The translations under genes were made by a program, and so were the position numbers. Of a stretch of DNA of 64,000 bases, positions 44,645 to 56,059 are shown piece after piece (the first letter of the stretch is position 1; the number at the start of each line of letters is the position of its first letter). Origin of the DNA: Salvia splendens (taxonomy: Eukaryota > Streptophyta > Magnoliopsida > Lamiales > Lamiaceae); contig NC_056033.1 of the NCBI RefSeq assembly GCF_004379255.2, forward strand, positions 36,854,719 to 36,918,718, read 5' to 3'. Under the pieces are notes generated by a model, which saw nothing but the letters and a program-made list of their open reading frames with translations, made no database searches and was not told the DNA's origin.

Positions 44645-47600
44645 ATGATAGAAGCTGATAGTGAAATTATTAAGCCTGAGGTATGCTCTGCGTTACTGCT
44701 TCTGGACCTCAACGTCATGACGTCATCTTGTATTGTGATGCATGTTTTCCATTGTCTTGCCTGTTTAGATGTGCAAGTATCTCCTTACCATTTTAGAAGC
44801 CAACTGTTTCCATCCATTCCATTTTATACTTTAATAGAAAGATGAATATCACCTGATCCACCATTGGAGCTTGTGAAGGATCCCTCTGGGCTAAAATTAA
44901 GAAAATTAATTTGCCCAAACATGCTTTTTAATAGGAAAGAAAAAACATAGTCAGAATACCTGACTCTTATCATCCACTGTCTGTTTTCAGATGAGACCAT
45001 GAAAGTTCAAAATTATTACACTTGTGATTTATTATTTAACAGTGTGCACTGGTCTTGTATTTTATTTTTCTTAACAATTGAGATCCTTGCATCTATATGC
45101 TCTGGTTTACGGATTTAATGTTCTAAATTTTTTGTCAAATAGTGCTTGTTTTTACATTGACGTGCTGCTTTTATTGTTAGATTCTGAAGGCTTATGTATG
45201 GCTTCAAACTTCTGATGATTCAATACAGCAAGTTGAGCAAGAAATTGCCATGTTTTGTCCATTCATATGTCGTGAAATACATTCAGGCATGGGATCTTCC
45301 AAGAATTATCCAATCTCCCTTCCTCCACGTGTGAATCCTCCTATGTTAAGCCTAATTCTTGACTATTGCCGGTTCCATCAAGTACCGGGGCGCTCTAACA
45401 AGGTTATTATAAATTGCTGTTGTTCAAATTCTGATGAGCTTGAATTCTGTTAATGCTATTGACTTATATAATGGGGAAAAAGGTCTGTTAGGCATTCAAG
45501 TCTCTGTGGAATTTGATGGATGATATATAATCTTTCTACATTTATGCAGGAGAGGAAGTCCTTTGATGAAAAGTTCGTACGTTTGGGTACCAAAAGACTT
45601 TGTGAATTGACATCTGCTGCTGATAGCCTGCAACTTATGCCCCTTGTTGATCTTACTAGTCGTGCACTTGCACGGGTGATTGAAGGAAAGTCTCCGGAAG
45701 AAATACGAGAGATATTTCATCTGCCTGATGATCTCACAGAGGTTTTCTTTTGTTAACTCTTACATACCCTACTTTTTTTTATTCCTAATATAACTGTGTT
45801 TATGTTGCTGAAACAGGAAGAGAAGTTGGAGCCCATTAAAAATACCATGGATGATCCGAGGATTCGGCTTTTGAATCGATTGTATGCTAGAAAGAGGAAA
45901 GAAATAAAAGAAAGGGAAAGACTAAAGGTGATCTGGGAAATTATTTCCTGTTAACTACAATAGCTGCTTGAAAATGGTTATGGCCCACTGTAAAAGTTTG
46001 TGGTGTGTGCTAGTTAGGTTTCATTGGCTATCTGTAATATTTTGAGTGAACTTCTTGAAAATATTTACCACTATATTACTTGGTACAACCCAGTTAAAAC
46101 TCTAGACTTTACCTTTCAATGGATTGTATAGAATATTGAAGTTGAAGAGGATCAAGTGGATGACCGTTCGATCGATGATCTCATGTCATTTATCAATGGA
46201 GCCAATGAAGGTATACTGTTTGTTATATTTCATTATTCCTAATCCGCTCATCTCAGTGAATGTTGAAATAGATGCTTAAAAGTTTATAGGTGTAGAAAAG
46301 CTTTGAAAAGTTTTTCCTTGATGCTAACTATCTTGATGATGAGTTATCTGTGTTATATTCTATCAATGTTATTGATACGGAAATAATAATGACCCAACTT
46401 ATTGGCTCAACATGCATAGCAATTGAGTTTGCTTTTATTTGATATATTTTTTTGAAACATGTCTACCTTCCCTCCTTATTTTATCATTTGAGTAACATTT
46501 TGATACATGGATAGTTTGCAGATTCCAAGGTGAGCACATCTTCGAAACACAAAAAGAAGAATCGGAAAAGAAAAGATAATCACAAAACTGCTCCTTCAAA
46601 CTGTACTGGTACTTCTGTAAGAAACGGTGTCCACAATAATAAGGTAAAGAACTGTTTTCTGTAATATACTACTTGACTTTATGAAATACTGATCTCATAT
46701 GGGCATTTACTGATTATAAATATTCTGTGTTCTCATTCACCTGTGCTAGAGAGCTTGCTTGAATGCCTTTGGTGTTTGGATTAACATCATATATTACTGT
46801 AGGAAACAGATGGTGTTGATTCATACTGTAGCAATCCAGCATTACATGGCAGTCTTCTGCACAATCTTTGTAATGCCACAGAGTTGCTTGATATTGGTGA
46901 TGACAGAATTGCACCTGTAGAAGACGAGTTTGATTGTTGCGATTTAGACGATGATATTGATCCTGCTTTGAAAGAAGAAATTGATAGGTGTGCTTGATGC
47001 TATTTGACTAGCCTCATGATAATATACATTTTTTCCCCTTCAAATTAGAACCATGTTGGCTGCAATGTTCATCAACTTGCCATGTTATGTTCGTTCATTA
47101 TTGGGTATATGTAAAACTACTTTCATATTAATTGGCTGAGTAATTTTCTCTTTGGTAGACCTGCTCAAAGGATTATAATGTAATTTCAATGTACTTGTCT
47201 GATTGATAGGGAAGTGGAAGACTTTGCCAGACGATTAAACCCAGATTGGCCTGACAGAATCCAAGATATTCTGTTTCTGAGTCAGGGAAGACCGCTGCAG
47301 TTGCCTAATGGAAATTGTTCAATGAGGGTGTTCACGAGTGAGTCTTCTTCTTTTTCTATTCTTTATTATTTTTATATTTTGTAAATAGATTCTTAGGATT
47401 TTCCATGCAACATTTCAACCCTTTGATGACATGTATCATTCCTGCTGATTCACTTATCTGAATTTGACAATTTAGTATGACCCTTAATTTTCCATTTGCT
47501 TTCATTCATTACTGAAACATGTTGTTCAAGAGTCAAAATTGATTGTTAACTAAAAAATCTGAAACCATTCAGTTATTGCAGCCTGGTTGTATTCGATTTT

Positions 47601-47717
47601 GGTGTGATGTCTTGTGACTGCCAATTTGTGCTATACTCCATGTATAATTTTTCTGAAGTTTTTGCATGAAATAATTACTTAGATCAGCGCCTCAATCATG
47701 GAAACCCATCAACTTGA
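44645..47717 (+). CDS. ASK21: SKP1-like protein 20/21
   Basis: A long plant SKP1 homologue expected to bridge F-box proteins and cullin-1. Nine exons: 44645-44680, 45181-45402, 45550-45741, 45817-45927, 46132-46210, 46522-46643, 46803-46987, 47210-47337 and 47683-47717. They join to 1,110 nt, 369 residues. The SKP1 part has AYVWLQTSDDSIQQVEQEIA, VNPPMLSLILDYCRFHQ, LMPLVDLTSRALARVIEG and the F-box-gripping GKSPEEIREIFHLPDDLTE, all intact. It is followed, as in ASK20/21, by a charged extension: RLYARKRKEIKERERLK, a Lys-rich nuclear-localisation-like KHKKKNRKRK near residue 240, acidic patches and a conserved VEDFARRLNPDWPDRIQ near the end. The last exon (12 codons) is chosen only by splice signals and is the weakest part. 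Read-through of exon 8 would give another short tail. Confidence 0.92.
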
Positions 47718-48709
47718 ATAAGTTTATCGCTGCGAAGGAAATGGCCCGTTTGTTGGTGGGCATGAGCTGGTTTGGATTAACACTCAAAATTCCATCTTCA
47801 TTGGTATTATTTTTGACATTAGATATTCAATTTTGATGATCCGAGTTGAGCAACACAATAAGGGAAGTAATATTGGTATAGATGAGAAACACAAGCCAAA
47901 CCATCTTGTAATCTGCCTTTCACTTTAATTCAGTTTGGAGGGGTGCCTAGGAAAATAGGAATAGTAGTAGATCATGAGACTAGAACAATCCCTTCTCTCA
48001 CCTTTTTTTTTTGGGTCTTATGGATACAGCTGGGGAAGTTATAGCATAGCCAGCAGTTGGGGGTTGGGAGTTACTTGTAAATATTCTTGAAGATTTGAAA
48101 GGTTAATGGTGGAGGGCTTATATAGTTTGTGTTATAAGCTTTAAGATTTGATTGAAGAGCGAGCATGTACACATTCCGGATACGTAGAGTTTGCCGAGAA
48201 TCGTGTTAATAATGTCAAAATTGGCATTGCTCGTCCCGTTGGAGCTGAATACCTGTAACTGGCAACAGAAGATGTTAACTCTCTTGTTTGCCAACAATTT
48301 TGAGCAGCATGGACTGAGATCAGGTCATATAAATTCAAGCAACACATGTCCAAATAAACTATTTCATACAACAGAATCATTTTGCAGCCCGAGCAGCGTA
48401 TTTTGTTTGGTACACGTCATTTGAGTATTTTTGGCATAAAAACAATGTCCAGACAGAAGATGTTTCACTTTTTTTTTTCTTTTAGTTGAAAAAATTAAAT
48501 CAAATGAACTGTATTTTGGAATTGGACTCATACAAAAAAATTAGTACTTTCTCTGTCTCATTAAATATGAAATATTTAGTTTTTAGTACATTATTTTATT
48601 TAGTGTTGTTTTGTGAGTTAATGAAGAGAAAAAAAAGAGATTTTAGGAAATGTTTCATTTTTAATGGGACAATCCAAAAAGTGGCTGCTAGTGAATCCAT
48701 AGAATACTT
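47718..48709. other. Spacer between ASK21 and the Tourist-like MITE
   Basis: Mostly the ASK21 3' flank and AT-rich DNA. Around 48144-48257 a 37-codon plus-strand reading after a stop (LIEERACTHSGYVEFAENR, then VNNVKIGIARPVGAEYL) has coding-like texture but matches nothing I know. Around 48540-48670 lies a degenerate Stowaway-like piece. Confidence 0.4.
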
Positions 48710-49004
48710 GGGCATAGTTTGGTAGCTATGATAATTCTAGATTAGTTTATTTAACCTGCATTATTGATCATTTGGTAGCATAATTAATTTGTTTCTAAAG
48801 CCGGTGATTAAGGCTAGGCCCGATGAAGCCTAACATAATAAACTCTAATATTACTGATAAATTATCTGGGCTCCTAGGTCTGATTATTTATACGTATTCT
48901 TTTTAAAACGTGTAGATTAGATTATTAATCACATTTTATTAGATAATTTGTATGGATGATAATTTTACTTGGGATAATTTCACTAATCTATCAAACTATG
49001 CCTT
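48710..49004. mobile_element. Tourist-like MITE
   Basis: Inverted ends GGGCATAGTTTGGTAGC and, inward from the right, AAGGCATAGTTTGATAG. TTA follows the right end, but the left target copy is not clear. Internal AT-rich sequence has no coding content. Confidence 0.65.
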
Positions 49005-49086
49005 AGAATAACAATTAGCCAATTATTTCTATTTTGATCTAGAATATCTCTTATTATTTATATATTTTTTGTGATGGGGTCGTATT

Positions 49087-49999
49087 CAGTGTTGTTAGGG
49101 TCGAGGGTCGCACCGGGTCGATAAGCTGAAAATTCGGGTCGCGGGTCGACGAGTCGACTGGGTCGAGAGACCCACTAATCTAGGCTAATTTTTTTGCCTT
49201 TTAATATTAAATCAAATAAATATATTACTCTAATGTTTATAATATATCAAATAATATAAATGTAGATGTAATTCATGTGAATAGAGATAAAGTGGAAAAT
49301 AGAAATTATCTAAATATCAAAACAATTCATAAGTCATAAGTATAACACAAAATAAATAATTGAAACCATTGTCTGAAAATGTCAAAAGAAAAAAGTTATG
49401 AAATGTGTGTCATTTTGTATATATGTAGTATTAACTTATAATAAAATAGGAGTGGAATGTGAAATCTATTTTAAAAATTAGTAAAAAATAAATGAATATG
49501 TATTAGTAGTAATTTATTCGTAAAATAATATACTCATTTTCCACCATTAAATTATACTCCGTGTTTGGATTGACAATATATTCATTTAAATATATTGGAT
49601 TTAATTTAACTAATCAAAAAATTGGTAAAATAATATTTATTGCTCCCTAAAAAAGTGAGATAAACTATGTCAATTTTTAATATTTTTCTAATCTCACTAA
49701 ACAAATGAATAGTGACAAACGATAGAACTCTATTCCCAAGGTTATGACTCATAATTACTCTCCTCTCTTCTCTCTCCTCTCTCTTCTCCATCATCTTCCT
49801 TCATCAATCTCTGTAAATTAAAGCGCAACAACGCTGTAGACGAAACGCTCGACCCACCGGAAACGCTCAACCCCGCCGACCCAACCGACCCAGCGCGACC
49901 CATGCATCTCGATCAACCCACCCATGTTGGGGCGGTGATGGTCTCGACCCGGGCGACCCGGGCGACCCGAGCGACCCGAACGCCAAATTGACAACACTG
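49087..49999. mobile_element. hAT-type non-autonomous element
   Basis: A 913-bp insertion flanked by the 8-bp repeat GTCGTATT (49079-49086 and 50000-50007). Inverted ends are CAGTGTTGTTAGGG and, inward from the right, CAGTGTTGTCAATT. Both subterminal regions are rich in GGGTCG-type words (GGTCGAGGGTCG at the left, GGTCGCTCGGGTCGCCCGGG inward from the right). The interior is AT-rich and has no transposase. Confidence 0.92.
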
Positions 50000-50007
50000 G
50001 TCGTATT

Positions 50008-50812
50008 AGGTTAAGATTTTTTAGTTTAATTGAAAATTGAGATGCATTTTCAGCCACTCATCCACAACATTTTCGAAATGTCAACTGCAAGTAGATTATG
50101 TCAACTCGGGGGTATTATCGTCAATAGCCTGCACATCAAATGTCAACAACCTATAGTTAACATTATATGTGTGTAGTTGACATGAATTGTATATGTAGTT
50201 GACATTATATGTGTAGTTGACATGAATTGTATATGTAGTTGACATTATATGTGTAGTTGACATTATGTGTGTAGTTGACATGAATTGTATATGTAGTTAA
50301 CAAAAAAATTTAAAAAAATTTAAAAAAATTAAAAAAAAATTAAATTAAAAAATTTATTTATTGAATAAAATGTATCATGAAATTACCATTCTGCCCTTTC
50401 TGTATCACATCAAACAATGTCGCTGGAAATAATGTTTCTCATCTTGAAATTCAGAATTAGACATGAAATGTATTCGGATGAATGCGGATTTAGTTTCATT
50501 TTAACGAAAAAGGTTACTGACTTAATGCAGGCTTATAATAATTAGTTTGGAACTAGTAGTCTAGTAACATACTGAAAATCAGAGATGCGGAGTTTTTTGA
50601 AGGTGCCATTTCAGTGTGAATTTGTAAAATCAGAGTATTTTGTTTACTGATTTAGAATGATTAAACATGAGTCCAGTGCATGCAGAGCAATAGGAGTAGT
50701 TAATGTTATGCCTGGAATTGTTCGCTAATATGTTCTGAAGTAGTTACTTAGTGTGACGTTTTGTGTCAATCGGAGTAGTTAATGTTCTGCCTTGAATTGT
50801 TTGCTAATGTAG
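50008..50812. other. Spacer with minisatellite; upstream of the COG7 fragment
   Basis: Holds the minisatellite at 50143-50299, an A-rich run and AT-rich DNA that may be remnant COG7 intron. I searched this stretch for a COG7 first exon and saw none. Confidence 0.5.
50143..50299 (+). repeat. GTAGTTGACAT minisatellite
   Basis: The core GTAGTTGACAT recurs about seven times with spacers of 6 to 11 bases, in a higher-order unit of about 40 bp (GTAGTTGACATGAATTGTAT, then ATGTAGTTGACATTATATGT). Confidence 0.85.
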
Positions 50813-53800
50813 GCTGAGGGGTCCTCTGCAGAGTCAATCACCGCCCTTGCTAAAATTGATACAGTCAAGCGTAGGATGGAAGCTGCATACGAGACATTGC
50901 AGGTCTAATTATGATTTAAATTCCTTGTTTGAGACTCGCTCAGCTGTCGGTTGGAAATTGTTTCTGTTGTTGAACAGGATGCTGCTGGACTAACACAATT
51001 AAGCTCAACTGTGGAGGATGTATTTTCCAGTGGCGATCTCCCACGTGCTGCAGAAACGTTGGCTAACATGAGACACTGTCTTGCTGCTGTTGGGGAGGTA
51101 TCTTTTTCCTAACCCTTGCAACTTTTTTAGTTTGCAGCTGAGAATCTGTGAAAGAGTGTCACTCATGAATTTTTTTATGATTAGGTTGCCGAATTTGCTA
51201 ATATAAGGAAGCAGCTTGAAGTTTTAGAAGATAGACTGGACACAATGGTTCAGCCTCGTCTCACAGATGCATTGAACTACAAAAAGTAGCCTGGATAATT
51301 GTAGTTTACTTCAAATATAAATAGTGCTTTTGTCTTGGTGATATTGTTCTAGTTGTTGCCCTTTTTTACTTAACAGGGAACTAATTATCCTTTCTCTTTC
51401 TTTCGTAGGCTAATGTCGCTCAAGAAATGCGGGGAATCCTCATTAGAATTGGGAGATTTAAGTCTTTAGAAAATTAATACACAGAAGTCCACCTCAGACC
51501 CATAAAGAAGCTATGGGAAGATTTTGACTCAAAGCAACAATCCAGTAAACTTGCAAGTGAGAAGAATGAAGTGGAACAGTTCTCACGAAGTGTGGATTCA
51601 AATGGGCCAACACTATCTTTTGCACGATGGTTACCAAGTTTCTATGACGAGTTGCTACTTTATCTTGAGCAAGAGTGGAAGTGGTATTACTTATTTAAAT
51701 TTGCGCATTGGCTTGTATTGCATTATTTAGATTTGTCTACTGTCATCTTCAAGTGTGTTTGACTGAAGTAGTACAGTTTTCTTTTCCTCTTAAGTCGTAA
51801 GTTAGTAGTAGAGTATCATGTGGCATGTTCTCTTGATAAATACAGCTTATTTTAGACGTTTTAAGATAAATTTGAAACTTACTTACACTCCGATTTATTG
51901 TCACTAGATATGTTTTCGCAAATGCTCATTCTTCTACAGGTGCATTCTTGCTTTCCCTGAAGATTACAAAACTCGTGTTCCTAAATTGTTGACCGAGATA
52001 ATGGCATCCATCTCTACAAGTTTTGTATCTCGTGTTAATCTAGATACTGGAGATGTTGTCCCTGAGACTAAAGCACTGGCAAAAGGTCATTCTCAATCTT
52101 CTTTTGTTGTTTTTAGTTTCTGTCTCTGGATTTAACACTACAGTTTTCTTAGACTCTGTCTGTTGTTTTGCATCTTAAGTTTGTTTGTGAAGAAATGGGC
52201 CAACTCATTGATGTGCCAAACTAAACAATGATCTTATCTTATCCTTTGTGACATTGCCCATTCTACAGTCCAATGAAATACTAGATCCCACTATAATTAT
52301 ACAGTTCTCTAATTGTGAATATAGCCATATTTTAACTTTTATATAATTGAATATCAAGCTGTAGCTGACCAAGTGACGAATCAATACAACCTGCAAACTA
52401 AGGAAAGGGTTCTGGATGGCTACTTTGCAATGTTAGCATCATTTAATTGCTCATTCAATTTGATTTCTAAGTGTAAAATGACTGACTGACTCGTTGTAAT
52501 TAATGGAGTTCTTTTACAAAAAAATTGGTAGAAACCGTGCACAAATTTAGACATAAGGTAATTCATAAAATTTGACAAAATTACTTGTTACTTTCGACTT
52601 TGATTTAATATGAAGAATTATATGTGATATTTTTCCTTTTTTGTTAGTAGTACACTCCCAGGAATCGAAAAGAGTTCAGCCCACCCCCGTCTTGCTTTTT
52701 ATACTTTCACCTCATTGGGTAACTAGGTAGATCATAAGCTGGTGTTGATGAAGTTTCAAGTTATTGCTCATTTGAACTAGTGTAGAGACTAAATTAATAA
52801 GTTTCCTCATCCATGTATGGTGTGGCATCATAAAGATGGCTTTAAGACTATTAACATGTCCCACTTTGTGAAACTGATCTCTTGTAAAAGTTGTTTGCTT
52901 CACTGGAAGAATATAGCTTGGCTTCCTCAATAATTTGGTATTCTGAGTCCTGCAAAAGTCTACTGTTAACTGCACTTGAAAGTATTCTTCATGGTTAATT
53001 GATCTGATAAGCTCCAAGTTGACCTTCTTCGCTATTTTATGAGCTATATATTTCAGTAAAAAGTTTGAATCCATATTGATTTATTCTTGTTCCTCTCTTT
53101 CAGGTGTGTTAGACATCTTATCTGGTGATTTACCCAAATGTGCCAAAATTCATACAAAACACTTAGAAGCTCTGATAGAACTACACAATTTAACTGGGAG
53201 TTTTGCCAGGAATATTCAACATGGATTTTCAGATTCAAATCAGCATGTGTTGTTGGAGACATGTGTTGTTGGAGACACTGAAGGCGGTCTACTTGCCATA
53301 TGAGACCTTCAAACAAAGGTAGTCCTATTTTTTCTTATTGCTATTATTCTGCATTCTTCACACATTTCTGATAGTATTAGAACTGTTTTTCCACACCTCT
53401 GTTCCTTGGTGTGATTGGGTAGTTGTTTGTTAAGACGAAAATTTCATATGGTGGAAACTCTTTTTCGGTAGAGGTTCTTGATTATATTGATTTTTTATTC
53501 TGGGGATTGTTGTGTGTGGAGGATGCTTCTTGTTATGTGTGATGGCCACTAAACAATTGATTTCTTTATCCATAATTAACTCCTGTGATTCCTCATGTAG
53601 GTATGGGAAAATGGAGCGAGGTGTGCTGCTGGGGGCATTGCTGACCTTGATCTTAGGGGAGTTAGTACTCGCATTATTGGTGTCCAGGGAGTTGAACTCA
53701 GTGAAACAGTGAGAAGGATGGAAGAGTCCATCCCACAAGTCATTCTACTTCTTGAAGCTGCCACCGAAAGATGTATTAATTTTACTGGTGGTTCTGAGTT

Positions 53801-54887
53801 AGATGAACTAATCCTAGCCCTAGACGATGTAACATTACAATATATCACCATCCTTCAGGGTAACTTGAAAGCACTAAGAGCAGTGTGTGGGGTGGATGTA
53901 GCTGTATATAATGTTGTAGGAAAGAAGGAAACTGGATCTGATAGGAAAGATGCAGCATGTAAAGTTGATTTTAGTTCCAATGAGGAGGAATAGTCTTTTG
54001 TTCAGGGTGCTTTGCAGATTCTTACTGTTGCAGATTGCCTGACAAGCCGAATTTCAGTTTTTGAATCTTCCTTGAAGTCCACGCTTACTCGACTGAGCAC
54101 TAATCTGTCTTTCTCCGTGTATGGTTCAAATCTTGACCAGAACCAATCACATTTGGATGACAATGATGGAACTGGGGGCTCTTCACCAGCAGGAAAAGCT
54201 TCCTTGGATGTTGCAGCTCTCTGGCTTGTTGATGTCCCCGAAAAGGCTCGGAAACTATTTAGCCTCTTAGAGCAGGTACATGTCATCATTCTCTTAATCG
54301 TAAGATTCGAGGGAAACAACTTTTTGGTGCCACCCTATATATTTTCCAACAGAAACTGATCATAAATCATTTGATCTATTTACTTAATGACTGATACATC
54401 CTAGGCTCACGAGTCTTAACGAGTTTCTCTTGGTTCTTGCAGTCGAAAGATCCCCAATTCCATGCTCTTCCACTGGCTTCTCAAAGAGTAGCAGCCTTTT
54501 CAGAGGCAGTTAACGAGCTAGTATACGATGTACTCATACTAAAAGTGAGACAACACTTCAATGGTTTGTCTCACCAACCTACATGGTCTTCTGTTGAAGA
54601 GACAAGCGCTTACCCTGTCCCAAGCTTTAGCGCCTATCCTCAGTCGTACGTGAACAACGTGGGTGAATACCTTCTTACTCTACCCCAACAGCTAGAGCCC
54701 CTTGCCGAGGGAATTTCCAACAGTGACTCCAATGCTGAGGAGGCGCAGTTTTTCGCAACTGAATGGATGTTCAAGGTAACTAAGCTCACTTATTTACTTT
54801 ATACTCCAATATTGTACCGGATCATCTCACACTCATCGAGTGATGTGAAGGCGTAGGTTGGTGAGGGAGCTAGTGCTCTTTATATAT
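50813..54887 (+). pseudogene. COG7: COG7 (conserved oligomeric Golgi complex subunit 7), truncated and broken
   Basis: COG7 is a lobe B subunit of the COG tether in intra-Golgi retrograde traffic. Internal exons are recognisable at 50813-50902, 50978-51097, 51185-51286, 51409-51683, 51940-52085, 53104-53318, 53601-54275 and 54443-54775, with about 30 bp of the next at 54857-54887. The first exon and most of the last are absent. Lesions seen: the donor after 51286 reads AAAAAG-TAGCC (no GT at the border); TAA at 51475-51477; a 16-bp tandem duplication at 53246-53277 shifting the frame; a further frameshift near 53625; TAG at 53991-53993 in place of a Trp codon. Intact stretches include TQLSSTVEDVFSSGDLPRAA and RRMEESIPQVILLLEAATER. 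Introns are retained, so it is not a retrocopy but a decaying gene copy. Confidence 0.93.
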
Positions 54888-56056
54888 AGAGATTGTAAAA
54901 AAGCCAATATTGGAATAGCTCCGTCGAAAATAAGCTTCTTTTTAAAAAATTTTGTTCAGAGAAAGAAATTGATATATTTACTATATTTAGAATTCAATAT
55001 ATTAATATGGTGAACTGTTAGTCCGTTATATACTCTGTAAATTCCTTATTGGCCTAATATAGTAATAGTAGTTAGTTTCGTTGGATGTATAGTATAAGTT
55101 CAATTCCAAATAACCGCATTGTTGCAATGGTGTAAGCGATTGTAATTCTTGACTCTTAAAATCAGTATATATCGAATCGTCTTCCGTGTGATTATTGAGC
55201 CAGATAATGTCTCGACTTATGAATATTTATATAAACCTGGTCAACATGAAAATGATTCATTTTTTTTAATGATTATTGCAGTATTTATCTAATTAATATG
55301 TATACTACTACTACTACTACTATTTCGCAGCAATATTAAATTAATTAAAGAGATTATGCAGTCCAGTCCAGTCCAGTCCAGAAGAAAAAAAGATCTTCAT
55401 CAAGCGTTTGTGTGCATACAAAACTATTTCATCAATGATTTAAATTAGTAATACATAAGTTTTAAATTTAAACAAATAATATAGTAGTAAAAGTTAGTAA
55501 AAAATTAAGATGAAGATTTTATATTTATCTATAAATTTAAAAAATACTCCTTTTGTATGTATAGGTAATTAATCCGTGCGCGGTATCGTAGGCTTCAATT
55601 CAATTTCCGGAATTGGTGGCAAGGATTTTATTGATGGATAAAACTTTCTATTGGAAATTCATTTTCTAGTCATATTCTGTTTCGGTTTTTATATGTGGCG
55701 CTGTCAGGAAATTGTATGCTGGGTTAAGGTCACATTCACCCAATTCTTGCTTTACGTTCAAAACTAATCTTTAGTGTTTTCTTCTCCTTCATGAGCAGTT
55801 CTGGAGCTCTTTGGAATCATAGAAAACCACGATTGCCTAATTTTTGTTCTCAGTTCTAACGGGAGCCGTTTATTTCGTAGTGATGGTTTATATTTTATCA
55901 TGATCCAGTTATTTGATTCACTTGATATGCATACGATTCATCGTTGCAAACAAATATAGTGAGTGCTACATGGATTGTATTGCATATTTTAAATCTGTTG
56001 AGAATTATTTTAAGAATAATAGGACTAGAGAATAAATAGAAGCTGTTAAAAAATCG
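54888..56056. other. Gene-free region with short tandem repeats
   Basis: Contains (ACT)n at about 55303-55322 and (TCCAG)n at about 55358-55381. No coding signal on either strand. Confidence 0.5.
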
Positions 56057-56059
56057 TTA

